From positions 186,001 through 250,000 of the forward strand of contig CALSLP010000001.1 in NCBI GenBank assembly GCA_943787225.1: a DNA stretch of 64,000 nucleotides, written 5' to 3'. This document shows, piece after piece, positions 51,440 through 61,372 of the stretch. The notes under the pieces were generated by a model. The model worked only from the letters and a program-made list of their open reading frames with translations, did no database searches and was not told the DNA's origin. A program made the translations under genes and the position numbers. The stretch is from an uncultured Alphaproteobacteria bacterium (GTDB taxonomy: Bacteria > Pseudomonadota > Alphaproteobacteria > MPNO01 > UBA2964). Every line of letters starts with the position of its first letter. Within the stretch, counting starts at the first letter, position 1.

Positions 51440-54400
51440 GTGTCCGACGCCAATCATTCGACTCGCCCGGACTCCGATCCAGCCCCAGCAGATGAGCCAC
51501 CCCAAATGACGGGTATCATTGCCCGATTTGCCCAGCACAAAAACGCGGCCAATCTGCTTCTGGCCCTGATGATCATCGCGGGAATATATGGACTCTTAAA
51601 ACTCAACGCGCAATTTCTGCCCAATTTTGGCATTGATGTCGTCTCTGTTCGAGTGGAATGGCCGGGTGCGACTGCCGGTGATGTCGACAGCAATATCGTT
51701 CAGGCGATCGAACCGGAGGTTCGGTTTCTTGATAGTGTAAAACGAGTCAAATCATCGGCCTATGAAGGTTTGGCAAGCGTCAGCGTCGAGTTCGAAGCCG
51801 GCAGCGATATGCAGGCCGCCCTGTCGGATGTAGAGGCCGCGATCTCGCGGATACGGACATTCCCCGAAGAATCCAAGACGCCCGATATCAGCCGCATCGT
51901 TCGATATGAAACTCTTCTGCGAGTGGTGCTGTCTGGCCCGTTTCCGGATGCCTCGCTTAAAGCCTATGCCAAACGGCTGCGCGACGGGCTGCTCGAACGC
52001 GGTATCGACAAGGTTGATATTATCGGCACGCTTGACGAGGAGATTCTGGTCGACGTGCCGTCGTCAGTTCTGCGCCGACTGGATCTAACCCTGTCAGACA
52101 TCGCCAGCAAAATCGGTGAAACGTCGCAGGATCTGCCCTCTGGGGATGTCGGACGTGGCCAGCGGCAAATTCGAAGTCTCGGTCTGTTGAGGACCGCCCG
52201 TGATCTGGAAGGCGTCGAGATCAAGGCTTTGGAAGACGGCAGAAAAATATACTTGCGGGATGTTGCCCAGGTCCGGGAAGCGTTTGACGACGACGGAGTC
52301 ACCGCGCGACGGCGTTCGCTGCCAGCGGTCGAACTGCATGTTCAGCGGGCTGTCAGCGCCGACGCCCTCAAAAATGCAGCCATTGCAGAAACCTATCTCG
52401 ACGAAATTGGCCCGACCCTGCCGTCAAACATGACGGTTGAACGCTACGACATCGCGACGGACCTCCTCCAGGATCGGATCGATTTGCTGATCCGCAACGG
52501 TGGTGGCGGGTTGATCATCGTCATTCTGGTGTTGATGATCTTTCTCAAGGCCCGCGTTGCCTTCTGGGTCATGGTCGGTATTCCCGCCTCCCTCATGGCC
52601 ACCTTCGGCGTTATGTTAGCGACCGGGCAGACCATCAATATGGTGAGCCTCTTTGGGTTGATTATGACCATCGGTATTATCGTCGATGACGCCATTGTCG
52701 TCGGAGAACATGCCGACACCCGCAGTCAGCTCGGCATGACACCGCTGGCAGCCTCGATCAGCGGTGCCCAGCGCATGGCTATTCCAGTGTTGTCAGCCGC
52801 GTTAACGACCATCAGCGCCTTCCTGCCCCTTTTTGTTATCTCTAACATCATCGGCCAGATCATCTCCGCTATCCCTCTCGTGGTGGTCGCCGTGCTGGTC
52901 GCCAGCCTGGTCGAGTGTTTCTTTGTCTTGCCAGGCCATCTGCGAAACGCAGTTGGCAAGACCGAGACCGGGTCCAACAGTCTGGCCGCGCGATACCGTA
53001 GAGGATTCGACAAAAAATTCGCTGCGCTGCGGGACGGGCCCTTCCGTCGGCTGGTCGTGCTCGCGGTCAATTGGCGATACACGACCCTGGCATTGGCACT
53101 GCTGTTGTTTGTGCTGGCGGTTGGTCTGGTCGCCGGGGGGCGGGTCGGATTCAGTTTCTTCCCCTCTCCGGAATCCGACAAGATTTTCGCCAATGTCGAG
53201 ATGGTGCCGGGCACACCCCGGTCAACGACCCAGGCAATGCTCGATGAGATGGATCGCGCCCTCTATGCTGTTGCAAAGAAATACGAAGGCGAGACCAGTG
53301 ATCTCGTTCGGATGTCAGTTGCAAAAATTGGCACCTCCGTCGGACGGACCCAGGGAGCCTCCAGCGGCTCGCCGACAGATAGTATCGGCGGGCTGATTGT
53401 TGAACTTCGGACGGCGGATAAACGCGATGTCCGCACGCAGGCCTTCATCGATGCCTGGCGGGCGGAAATTCGACCAACCGCCGGGACCGATAATTTCACC
53501 ATCCGCGAAGCCGTTGGGGGGCCACCGGGCCGTGACGTCGACATCAGACTGGTTGGAACGGATATCGCCGCCCTCAAGAAAGCCTCAAACGAGGTCCAGC
53601 TGCTGCTCAAACGCTATCCCGGCGCGAGCGCCATCGAAGACAATCTCCCTTATGGCAAACTCGAGACCATCATAGAAGTATCCCAACGGGGTCGAGCACT
53701 GGGTTTCGACACCTCAAGCGTCGGGCGGCAGGTGCGAAATGCAATCGAAGGGGCCATCGCAAAGCGGTTCCCGCGGGGTGACGAAGAAGTCACCGTCCGG
53801 GTCAAATTGCCCGACCGTGAGCTCGACACGGATATTCTGGACCGCCTTTATCTCCGCAGCCCGGCAGGCGCGGAGGTATCACTCTCAGAAATAATTTCTC
53901 GCCGACCCAACCAAAGCTTTGCGCGCATCAGCCGGGAGGATGGCAGCCGTCAGGTGGCCATTACCGCCAAGCTCAACACGGCCATTCTCAGCACGGCAAA
54001 TGCCGAGGCCGCTGTCCGACGAGACGGGTTAGAGCAGATCACCAGAAAATACGGTGTCACCGCGTCCTTTAAGGGCAAGTCGGAGGAACGGGCCGAAACA
54101 TTTGGCGATATGGGCATCGGCACCATGATCGGACTGGCAGGAATTTATATCATTCTGGCCTGGGTGTTTGCCAGCTATACGCGCCCTATCGTCGTGATGG
54201 CAATTATTCCTATGGGGTTTGTTGGTGCCGTTGTTGGTCATTGGCTGCTTGACTACAACCTGACCATTCTTAGCCTGGTGGCGTTGATCGGCCTCGCCGG
54301 GATCGTCGTCAATAACGCGATTATTTTGGTGACGACAATGGAGTGGCGCGCCAAGACCGAGCCGCTTCACGAAGCGATTATCGGCGGCGCCTGCGACCGG

Positions 54401-54625
54401 CTGCGGGCCATCATTCTGACCTCCGCAACCACCATCGGCGGGTTAACACCTTTATTGTTTGAAACCAGCCTGCAGGCCCGGTTCCTGATCCCGATGGCCG
54501 TGACCATCGTCTTCGGCTTGGCCTGCGCCGCCGCGATTGTCCTGTTCGTGGTCCCTGCTTTGATGGCCATGCAGAATGATGTACGACAGCTATTCCGCCG
54601 CTCTCCGACAAGCGAAGTTTTATGA
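51440..54625 (+). CDS. AcrB-type RND multidrug efflux pump
   Basis: 1061 residues, starting at GTG directly after the adaptor gene. Twelve membrane helices and two periplasmic loops are expected. The helix-4 proton relay reads GLIMTIGIIVDDAIVVGEHAD with the Asp pair of hydrophobe/drug exporters, unlike the metal pump at 13654. The C-terminal helices include ALIGLAGIVVNNAIILVTTMEW and SATTIGGLTPLLFETSLQARFLIPMA. It likely exports organic compounds using proton flow. Its substrate is unknown. It lies just before phoR, but nothing shows a link. Confidence 0.93.
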   Translation: MSDANHSTRPDSDPAPADEPPQMTGIIARFAQHKNAANLLLALMIIAGIYGLLKLNAQFLPNFGIDVVSVRVEWPGATAGDVDSNIVQAIEPEVRFLDSVKRVKSSAYEGLASVSVEFEAGSDMQAALSDVEAAISRIRTFPEESKTPDISRIVRYETLLRVVLSGPFPDASLKAYAKRLRDGLLERGIDKVDIIGTLDEEILVDVPSSVLRRLDLTLSDIASKIGETSQDLPSGDVGRGQRQIRSLGLLRTARDLEGVEIKALEDGRKIYLRDVAQVREAFDDDGVTARRRSLPAVELHVQRAVSADALKNAAIAETYLDEIGPTLPSNMTVERYDIATDLLQDRIDLLIRNGGGGLIIVILVLMIFLKARVAFWVMVGIPASLMATFGVMLATGQTINMVSLFGLIMTIGIIVDDAIVVGEHADTRSQLGMTPLAASISGAQRMAIPVLSAALTTISAFLPLFVISNIIGQIISAIPLVVVAVLVASLVECFFVLPGHLRNAVGKTETGSNSLAARYRRGFDKKFAALRDGPFRRLVVLAVNWRYTTLALALLLFVLAVGLVAGGRVGFSFFPSPESDKIFANVEMVPGTPRSTTQAMLDEMDRALYAVAKKYEGETSDLVRMSVAKIGTSVGRTQGASSGSPTDSIGGLIVELRTADKRDVRTQAFIDAWRAEIRPTAGTDNFTIREAVGGPPGRDVDIRLVGTDIAALKKASNEVQLLLKRYPGASAIEDNLPYGKLETIIEVSQRGRALGFDTSSVGRQVRNAIEGAIAKRFPRGDEEVTVRVKLPDRELDTDILDRLYLRSPAGAEVSLSEIISRRPNQSFARISREDGSRQVAITAKLNTAILSTANAEAAVRRDGLEQITRKYGVTASFKGKSEERAETFGDMGIGTMIGLAGIYIILAWVFASYTRPIVVMAIIPMGFVGAVVGHWLLDYNLTILSLVALIGLAGIVVNNAIILVTTMEWRAKTEPLHEAIIGGACDRLRAIILTSATTIGGLTPLLFETSLQARFLIPMAVTIVFGLACAAAIVLFVVPALMAMQNDVRQLFRRSPTSEVL

Positions 54626-54680
54626 AGCGATTGCTGAAAGACTCGTCCTGTCAGAATCATCCTGATACATTCCGCGCGCA

Positions 54681-55761
54681 ATGATCAAACAATCCACTGG
54701 CAATCCCGACACCCTGCCGCTCGACGCAAGCATGCTCGACGGCTTACCAGATCCGGTTTTTCTCGTTGATCAGAGCCTCGTCATTGTCGACAGCAACCGT
54801 GCCGCACGTAACCTTCTCGGACCCTATGCCCTTGGCAACAAACTGGATAAATCGCTGGATAACGCCGATGTCGCAAGCGCCATTGAGGCCTCGCTCAGCG
54901 GTATGCCGGGAAGCCGACAGGAAGTGTTTTTTCCATACCCCATTGCGCGAAACTACGAATTTATCGTCTGGCGGCTACCTGACCTGACCTCCGCCGGCCC
55001 GGCATGGGCGATGGTCGCCCTGCATGACGTGACCGCTGCCAAGAAAGCCAGATCAGATGCGCGCTGATTTTGTCGCCAATGTCAGCCATGAAATGCGCTC
55101 TCCATTGTCGTCCTTGCTTGGCTTTATAGAGACGTTACGCGGCCCTGCGCGCGATGACCCCGAAGCGACAGAACGTTTCCTCGGCATTATGGAAGCTGAA
55201 GCTCAGCGCATGACGCGATTGATCAATGACCTGCTGGCCTTGTCAAAAGTAGAAACGGAAGAACATATCCGTCCGGAAAATGTTATAGAACTCGGAGCCG
55301 TTCTGCGGCAGGTCGCGGCGACGCAATCCGTACGCGCTAAAGAACGACGCATGAAGATCGATCTCAACCTTCCCGAGGGGCTCCCCAATGTTACGGGGGA
55401 AGCCGATGAACTCACCCAGGTTTTTCAGAATCTCGTCGTTAACGCCATTAATTATGGACGGCCTGAATCTGCGATCAGGGTCGAAGTCTCACTCCGCAGC
55501 GTAATACCCGGCACTGATGACCCTGGCATCGCCGTCGCTGTCATCAATCAGGGCGACGGGATCCCACCGACAGAGATTCCCCGTCTGACCGAACGATTCT
55601 ACCGGGCCGATAAAGGCCGCTCGCGCAAGATGGGGGGCACAGGACTCGGTCTGGCCATTGTAAAACATATTATCGCGCGTCATCGCGGGTATCTCGATAT
55701 CGAAAGCATTCCTGGCGAAGAGACAAGTTTCACCGTCTATCTGCCGCAATCAATCGGCTGA
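54681..55761 (+). pseudogene. phoR: PhoR-like sensor histidine kinase, one frameshift
   Basis: The first part (54681-55050) is a PAS-type domain: MLDGLPDPVFLVDQSLVIVDSNRAARNLLG. The second (from 55057) is the kinase: FVANVSHEMRSPLSSLLGFIETLRG (phospho-His), NLVVNAINYG (N box) and GGTGLGLAIVKHIIARHRG (G boxes). One extra A near 55050 separates them; without it the join reads KKADQMRADFVANVSHE. PhoR senses phosphate limitation through Pst/PhoU and phosphorylates PhoB. No membrane helix is visible at the N-terminus, unlike many PhoR proteins. Sequencing error is a likely cause of the break. Confidence 0.87.
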
Positions 55762-55787
55762 TTTCGGATATTTCCACCTGAAACCGG

Positions 55788-55816
55788 CTGTCATAAAACT
55801 TTCACAAACCTGTAAC
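55788..55816 (+). promoter_or_regulatory. pstS: Pho box upstream of pstS
   Basis: CTGTCATAAAACTTTCAC (55788-55805) fits the PhoB-binding Pho box: CTGTCAT, a four-base AT-rich gap, then a CTTTCAC half-site. A further half-site CTGTAAC follows at 55810, about one helical turn later. It lies about 80-110 bases before the pstS start, right after phoR. PhoB phosphate should bind here and turn on pstSCAB-phoU under phosphate limitation. Confidence 0.8.
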
Positions 55817-55898
55817 AAAACAGACTCCGTATCTGCGTAGTGTCGCCTGCGTCGGGCAATTGTGTCCGTCTACTTGTAGGTAAGAGAGAAATACACAG

Positions 55899-56936
55899 AT
55901 GATCAAACAATCCATCATTCTCGCCACTGCCGTTGTCGTTGGGACAACCGGTATGGCGCAAGCCCGAGACCAGATCCGCATCGTCGGCTCATCAACCGTG
56001 TTCCCGTTCGCAACAGCAGTTGCTGAACAGTTTGGCAAAACGACCAAATTCAAAACACCGGTCATCGAGAGTACCGGTTCCGGTGGTGGCCTTAAACTGT
56101 TCTGCGCTGGTGTCGGCGTCAAACATCCTGATATCACCAACGCCTCACGCCGGATTAAAATGTCCGAAGTCAAACGCTGCGCCAAGAATGGTGTTAAAGA
56201 AATTACGGAAGTGAAACTTGGCTTCGACGGTATTGTTCTCGCCAACTCAAAAAAATCCCCGCAAGCAAAGCTGACCCGGAGAATCATCTTCCTGGCGCTG
56301 GCCAAGAATGTTCCCGCCAACGCTGATGGCAGCGTGTTGAAAGACAATCCCTATAAATTGTGGAGCGACATCGACAGCAGCCTGCCCAAGACCAAAATTG
56401 AAATTCTGGGTCCGCCACCGACTTCGGGCACGCGCGATGCCTTCCTCGAGCTTGGAATGGAAGGTGGCTGCAAAACGTTCGCGGGCATTAAAGCCCTAAA
56501 GAAAAAGAACAAGAAAAAGTACAAGGCGGTTTGCCACGGTATCCGTGAAGATGGCGCCTTCGTCGAAGCCGGCGAGAACGACAATCTGATTGTTCAGAAG
56601 CTTGTCGCTAATCCGGGGGCATTTGGTGTGTTCGGATACAGCTTCCTTGATCAGAATTCTGATACGGTTCAGGGCTCTATCGTCAACGGTGTTACGCCAA
56701 GCTTTGAGAATATCTCTGCCGGCAAATACAAGATTTCTCGGTCGCTGTTCTTCTACGTTAAGAAAGCGCATGCCGGTGTTATTCCAGGCATGACGGAGTA
56801 TGTCCGGGCCTTCACCAGTGAAAAAGCCTTTGGTCCCGAAGGGTATCTCGTCGACAAGGGTCTTATTCCTTTGTCGGATGCGGCCCGGAAAGAAATCCGG
56901 AATTCTTCTCGCGCCTTAACCCCCCTGTCCATGTAA
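55899..56936 (+). CDS. pstS: Phosphate-binding protein PstS
   Basis: 345 residues. A signal peptide (IILATAVVVGTTGMAQA) is followed by a phosphate-binding fold. The ligand loops are visible: IVGSSTVFPFA (about 29-39), ESTGSGGGLKLFCAG (about 62-76), and PPTSGTRDAFLEL (about 169-181). It captures phosphate in the periplasm and delivers it to PstC/PstA. The two halves are joined by a Lys-rich segment (KALKKKNKKKYKAVC). It is preceded by a Pho box and followed by a hairpin that probably raises its level above that of the membrane subunits. Confidence 0.95.
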   Translation: MIKQSIILATAVVVGTTGMAQARDQIRIVGSSTVFPFATAVAEQFGKTTKFKTPVIESTGSGGGLKLFCAGVGVKHPDITNASRRIKMSEVKRCAKNGVKEITEVKLGFDGIVLANSKKSPQAKLTRRIIFLALAKNVPANADGSVLKDNPYKLWSDIDSSLPKTKIEILGPPPTSGTRDAFLELGMEGGCKTFAGIKALKKKNKKKYKAVCHGIREDGAFVEAGENDNLIVQKLVANPGAFGVFGYSFLDQNSDTVQGSIVNGVTPSFENISAGKYKISRSLFFYVKKAHAGVIPGMTEYVRAFTSEKAFGPEGYLVDKGLIPLSDAARKEIRNSSRALTPLSM

Positions 56937-56947
56937 TTGGGCAGCCC

Positions 56948-56984
56948 ACCGGCGGCTCTCCCCCAGGGCCGCCGGTTTCTTTTT
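56948..56984 (+). terminator. Intercistronic hairpin between pstS and pstC
   Basis: Arms ACCGGCGGC (56948-56956) and GCCGCCGGT (56968-56976) form a perfect nine-pair stem with an 11-base loop, followed by TTCTTTTTC. It looks like a partial rho-independent terminator. Such hairpins after binding-protein genes reduce read-through and stabilise the upstream message. It explains how PstS can be made in excess over PstC. Confidence 0.8.
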
Positions 56985-57029
56985 CGTTTGCAGAGCGAAT
57001 TCTCTTTCTCCGTTAGAAACATCATTCTT

Positions 57030-58412
57030 ATGTCTCCCTTCTTCGCCGCCATAGTCCTTATCGTTCTCATAACCTGTGGTCATTTTCTTGGTCGGCGCCG
57101 TGCGATTCAAACGGCAAACGGATCCCGCCGCCTTCTGCACTCCCTTCCGCATTATTACGGCCTATATGTCACTCTGTGGACTGGTGTTCCTGCCGTTATT
57201 CTGATGGCGCTCTGGGTACCGCTGCAGCCCTACTTCCTTGATAGTTTTCTGATTGCGTCGCTCGGTGACAAAGCCAGCGGCTTAAACAGCGACCAGTTGG
57301 GTCTCTTGTTGAACGATATTCGCAACGTTGCTGACGGCAATATTTCCAGCCGACGAAATGATCCTACCATCATCGCTGCGGCAAACCGGCTTATCGAGTG
57401 GCGCCAGCTTGGCTATGCAGGCCTTCTGGTGATCACATTGGGCGCCGCAATCGCGGGGCTGGCAATAGCTCGAAAACGGATTAGCAGAACGATGCGGGCC
57501 CGCAACGCGGTCGAGCGGGTCTTCAACGCTGTCCTGTTTATCGCTTCGCTGATTGCCATTTTGACCACCATTGGAATCGTCCTGTCCCTTTTGTTCGAAA
57601 CCATCCGGTTCTTTGGCAAAGTCCCGATTACTGAATTTCTGTTTAATTTGAGCTGGAGCCCGCAAACAGCAATGCGGGCGGATCAGGTCGCCAGTTCGGG
57701 CACGTTTGGTGCGGTCTCCCTCTTTGCCGGCACCCTGTTGATCACTGCCATTGCCATGATCGTTGCGGTCCCCGTCGGGCTGATGTCGGCCATCTATCTC
57801 TCTGAATATGCGCCGCGAAAAATCCGAGATATTCTCAAACCGGCCCTGGAAATCCTCGCGGGCATCCCGACCGTCGTCTATGGGTTCTTTGCCGCTCTAA
57901 CCGTTGCCCCTGCCATTCGGGGCTGGGGAGAATCTATCGGGCTTGATGTCGCATCGGAAAGCGCTTTGGCCGCCGGTTTGGTCATGGGGATCATGATTAT
58001 CCCGTTTGTGTCCTCGCTTTCAGATGACGTTATCAATGCCGTGCCGCAAACCCTGCGCGATGGCTCTTTCGCGCTCGGTGCGACGCATTCGGAAACCGTT
58101 CGACAAGTCATCATCCCGGCCGCTTTCCCGGGCATCGTCGGTAGTGTTCTCCTCGCCGTATCGCGGGCAATCGGCGAAACAATGATCGTGGTTATGGCCG
58201 CCGGTCTCGCGGCCAATCTGACCATCAACCCGCTGGAAGCCGTCACCACGGTCACTGTACAGATTGTGACCCTGCTGGTCGGCGATCAGGAATTTGACAG
58301 TGCCAAGACCCTCGCCGCTTTCGCCCTCGGCCTCGCTTTGTTCTGCGTCACCCTGGTGCTCAATATCATCGCGCTGAGAACGGTCAGAAAATATCGGGAA
58401 AAATATGACTGA
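57030..58412 (+). CDS. pstC: Phosphate ABC permease PstC
   Basis: About 460 residues with an extended N-terminus. Early helices (about 2-20 and 45-65) come before a periplasmic stretch. The C-terminal half is the ABC permease core, with ALFAGTLLITAIAMIVAVPVGLMSAIYLSEYA and the EAA-type loop DGSFALGATHSETVRQVIIPAAFPGI. It forms the phosphate channel with PstA. I chose ATG 57030 because upstream in-frame codons run through the terminator hairpin. The stop overlaps the pstA start by eight bases. Confidence 0.93.
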   Translation: MSPFFAAIVLIVLITCGHFLGRRRAIQTANGSRRLLHSLPHYYGLYVTLWTGVPAVILMALWVPLQPYFLDSFLIASLGDKASGLNSDQLGLLLNDIRNVADGNISSRRNDPTIIAAANRLIEWRQLGYAGLLVITLGAAIAGLAIARKRISRTMRARNAVERVFNAVLFIASLIAILTTIGIVLSLLFETIRFFGKVPITEFLFNLSWSPQTAMRADQVASSGTFGAVSLFAGTLLITAIAMIVAVPVGLMSAIYLSEYAPRKIRDILKPALEILAGIPTVVYGFFAALTVAPAIRGWGESIGLDVASESALAAGLVMGIMIIPFVSSLSDDVINAVPQTLRDGSFALGATHSETVRQVIIPAAFPGIVGSVLLAVSRAIGETMIVVMAAGLAANLTINPLEAVTTVTVQIVTLLVGDQEFDSAKTLAAFALGLALFCVTLVLNIIALRTVRKYREKYD

Positions 58413-59679
58413 GAATAGCTCTCGTAACTTAGCGATCCAGCTGCGGAAGAAGCGCTATGCCGCCGAGCGGCGCTTCCGGCTTTACGGGATCATTTCGATC
58501 TCCATTGCCTTGGGTGCTCTCTGTTTGCTCATCGGTAATATGGCCGCCAAAGGCTGGTCGGCTTTCATGCAGACCTACATCATCCTCGAGGTTGAACTGC
58601 CGCGCGATGGTCTCGCCCCTGGCGGCAAAATCGATATCGAAACCTTACGGGAGGCAAACTATGTCGCCTATTTGCGCAAATCCCTCCGCGATAACATCCC
58701 GGGCGTCACATCACGCCGCGATCGCCGGTCACTGTATAAGCTGATCAGCAGCGGTGCCACGCTAGACCTGCAAAACAGGGTACTGGCCGATACCAAATTG
58801 ATCGGCAGCAAGATAAGCATTGCTGCTGTCGCCTCAGATGATGTCGATCAGTTTATCAAAGGAAACATAACCGCCGGGTCGGGCGGCAAAATCTCCAGCA
58901 AACAGGCTGCCTGGATCAAGACCTTGTCAGATGCCGGACGGATTGAGAAACGTTTCAACACCAATCTGTTTAGCAATGGCGACTCCCGGGAACCGGAGCT
59001 GGCGGGCATTTGGGGTGCCACGATAGGCTCCCTGCTCACCATGTTTGTAACGGTTCTGCTGTCTTTCCCACTGGGCGTTGCGGCCGCCATCTATCTGGAA
59101 GAGTTTGCCCGCAAGAACCGTTGGACAGATATTATCGAGGTCAACATCAACAACCTCGCCGCTGTCCCTTCCATCGTCTTCGGATTGCTTGGCCTCGCCG
59201 TATTTCTGAGTTTCTTTGGACTGCCGCGCTCTGCGCCCTTGGTCGGCGGCATCGTTCTTGCGCTTATGACACTGCCGACAATTATCATCGCCTCGCGAGC
59301 CGCCCTTAGCGCGGTGCCGCCATCGATACGCGAAGCCGCCATTGGAATGGGCGCATCACCGATGCAAGTCGTTTTGCACCACGTGCTGCCTTTGGCTTTT
59401 CCGGGCATTCTAACAGGCACGATCATCGGCGCCGCACGGGCCTTAGGGGAAACGGCACCGTTGCTCATGATCGGTATGGTCGCCTTTATTGTCGACATTC
59501 CCGGCAGCATCACCGACCCCGCGACGGTCCTGCCGGTGCAGATTTATCTATGGGCCGACAGCCCTGAACGCGCTTTTGTAGAACGAACGGCGGCAGCAAC
59601 CTTAATCCTGCTGACGTTCCTTATTCTCATGAACTTAATTGCCGTCATTCTGCGCAAAAAGTTTGAGCGTCGCTGGTAG
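58405..59679 (+). CDS. pstA: Phosphate ABC permease PstA
   Basis: 424 residues. One N-terminal helix (about 27-48) and a large periplasmic insert (about 55-195) precede the permease core with GATIGSLLTMFVTVLLSFPLGVAAAIYLEEFA, then the EAA-type loop EAAIGMGASPMQVVLHHVLPLAFPGILTGTIIG. The long insert is common in alphaproteobacterial PstA proteins. It pairs with PstC to form the channel. The start codon overlaps pstC, so translation is coupled. Confidence 0.93.
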   Translation: MTENSSRNLAIQLRKKRYAAERRFRLYGIISISIALGALCLLIGNMAAKGWSAFMQTYIILEVELPRDGLAPGGKIDIETLREANYVAYLRKSLRDNIPGVTSRRDRRSLYKLISSGATLDLQNRVLADTKLIGSKISIAAVASDDVDQFIKGNITAGSGGKISSKQAAWIKTLSDAGRIEKRFNTNLFSNGDSREPELAGIWGATIGSLLTMFVTVLLSFPLGVAAAIYLEEFARKNRWTDIIEVNINNLAAVPSIVFGLLGLAVFLSFFGLPRSAPLVGGIVLALMTLPTIIIASRAALSAVPPSIREAAIGMGASPMQVVLHHVLPLAFPGILTGTIIGAARALGETAPLLMIGMVAFIVDIPGSITDPATVLPVQIYLWADSPERAFVERTAAATLILLTFLILMNLIAVILRKKFERRW

Positions 59680-59709
59680 GCCGAGTTTTTGAGAGAGGAA
59701 ACCCAACCA

Positions 59710-60579
59710 ATGAATATGGAAAACAACAGGCCAGAAACGGTGAAAAGCGTCGCTGGTGGCATGGCAATCGACACAGCAGTGACAGGTGAAAAGAACTTGA
59801 AAATGGATGGAACAGAAGAAACGACTATCAAAATGTCGGCCCGTAACCTGGATGTCTTTTACGGGGAGAAGCAGGCGCTATTCGGTATAGACCTCGATGT
59901 GCCGGAACAATCAGTCACGGCGTTAATCGGTCCCTCAGGCTGCGGCAAGTCGACCTTCCTGCGATGCCTGAACCGTATGAACGACACCATCGACGGCTGC
60001 CGCGTTGATGGCGATATTCGGATCGATCAATCCGATATTTATGATCGCGCCCTCGATGTCGTCGAGCTGCGGGCCCGGATTGGTATGGTCTTTCAAAAAC
60101 CCAACCCGTTTCCCAAATCGATATATGACAACGTCGCCTATGGCCCCAAAATTCATGGCCTCGCGCAAGACAAAGACGAGCTCGACGAAATCGTCAGAAG
60201 CTCACTTGAAAGAGCGGGCTTGCTGAAAGAAGTCGTCGACCGGCTCGACTCGCCAGGAACAGGTCTTTCTGGTGGTCAGCAACAAAGGTTATGTATCGCG
60301 CGGGCGATTGCGGTTAGCCCGGAAGTTATCCTGATGGACGAGCCTTGTTCGGCCCTCGACCCCATCGCCACCGCCCATATCGAAGAATTAATCGACGAGT
60401 TGCGGGAAAATTTCACCATCGTCATCGTCACCCATAACATGCAGCAGGCCGCTCGGGTTTCCCAGCAAACCGCCTTTTTTCATCTCGGTATTCTGGTTGA
60501 GTGCAATGCCACCAACGAAATCTTTACCAGCCCCAGCGATGAACGCACGCAGGGCTATATCACTGGCCGTTACGGTTGA
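59710..60579 (+). CDS. pstB: Phosphate ABC ATPase PstB
   Basis: About 289 residues. A 40-residue hydrophilic leader precedes the ATPase: Walker [10 protein letters not shown] (about 75-83), Q-loop VFQKPNPFP, signature LSGGQQQRL (about 187-195), Walker [14 protein letters not shown] and the H-loop VTHNMQQA. It energises phosphate import and also takes part in PhoR signalling. ATG 59710 is preferred because a GAGAGGAAA site lies upstream. It is followed by phoU after 26 bases. Confidence 0.96.
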   Translation: MNMENNRPETVKSVAGGMAIDTAVTGEKNLKMDGTEETTIKMSARNLDVFYGEKQALFGIDLDVPEQSVTALIGPSGCGKSTFLRCLNRMNDTIDGCRVDGDIRIDQSDIYDRALDVVELRARIGMVFQKPNPFPKSIYDNVAYGPKIHGLAQDKDELDEIVRSSLERAGLLKEVVDRLDSPGTGLSGGQQQRLCIARAIAVSPEVILMDEPCSALDPIATAHIEELIDELRENFTIVIVTHNMQQAARVSQQTAFFHLGILVECNATNEIFTSPSDERTQGYITGRYG

Positions 60580-60605
60580 TCAGCCGGTTTGAAAAGGAAC
60601 ACGCA

Positions 60606-61334
60606 ATGACTACTGGACATCATATCGTCAAATCCTATGACGACGAATTAAAGGCCCTCAACGATACGATCATTGAGATGGCCAACCTTACCGAAATTCA
60701 GTTTGAGTCTGCGATCCAGGCCCTGATGAATCAGGACACCGAGCTGGCCTATAAAATCATCAAAGATGATGACCGGATTGATGACCTGAACCATGAAGTC
60801 GACGAGATGACCATGAAATTGCTGGCGCTGCGTCAGCCGATGGCAATGGATTTGCGCAACGTTGTCGCCGCCATCAAGATTTCTTCTGACCTCGAACGGA
60901 TCGCCGATTACGCAACCAATATGGCGCGGCGGACGGTGCCGCTGATCAATGAAGGAACTGTTATTCGTCCTATCCATAACATTCCCAGAATGGGAGAAGC
61001 CGTCATTGAAATGCTTAAAAACGTCGTCGATGCCTATATCGCAGGCGATGCTGACAAGGCCGTCGCGGTCTGGCATGCCGACAAAGCAGTCGATGAAATG
61101 TATGTCAGCCTGTTCCGCGAATTGCTCACCTATATGATGGAAGATGCGAGCCATATTACCCCCTGCACTCATGTTCTGTTTATCGCCAAAAATATTGAGC
61201 GCATGGGGGATCACGTCACCAATGTCTGCGAGACGGTCTATTACCTCGTGAGAGGTGAACCGCTGCGCGAGGACAGAGTCAGGAAAACCCGAACCGACCG
61301 ACTTTTGACGGACGATATAGAGACAAAGGAATAA
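60606..61334 (+). CDS. phoU: Phosphate signalling regulator PhoU
   Basis: About 242 residues, all helical, with two PhoU repeats: MANLTEIQFESAIQALMNQD ... DDLNHEVDEMTMKLLALRQPMAMDLRNVVAAIKISSDLERIADYATNMARR, and a second copy ending HVLFIAKNIERMGDHVTNVCETVYYL. The E/D-x3-D metal-cluster positions of the family are present (DLERIAD, NIERMGD). It keeps PhoR inactive when phosphate is plentiful. The ATG at 60606 has an AAAAGGAAC site. Confidence 0.96.
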   Translation: MTTGHHIVKSYDDELKALNDTIIEMANLTEIQFESAIQALMNQDTELAYKIIKDDDRIDDLNHEVDEMTMKLLALRQPMAMDLRNVVAAIKISSDLERIADYATNMARRTVPLINEGTVIRPIHNIPRMGEAVIEMLKNVVDAYIAGDADKAVAVWHADKAVDEMYVSLFRELLTYMMEDASHITPCTHVLFIAKNIERMGDHVTNVCETVYYLVRGEPLREDRVRKTRTDRLLTDDIETKE

Positions 61335-61372
61335 ATGCGGTACAATTCGGTCGCAGAACTATTGGAACCACC

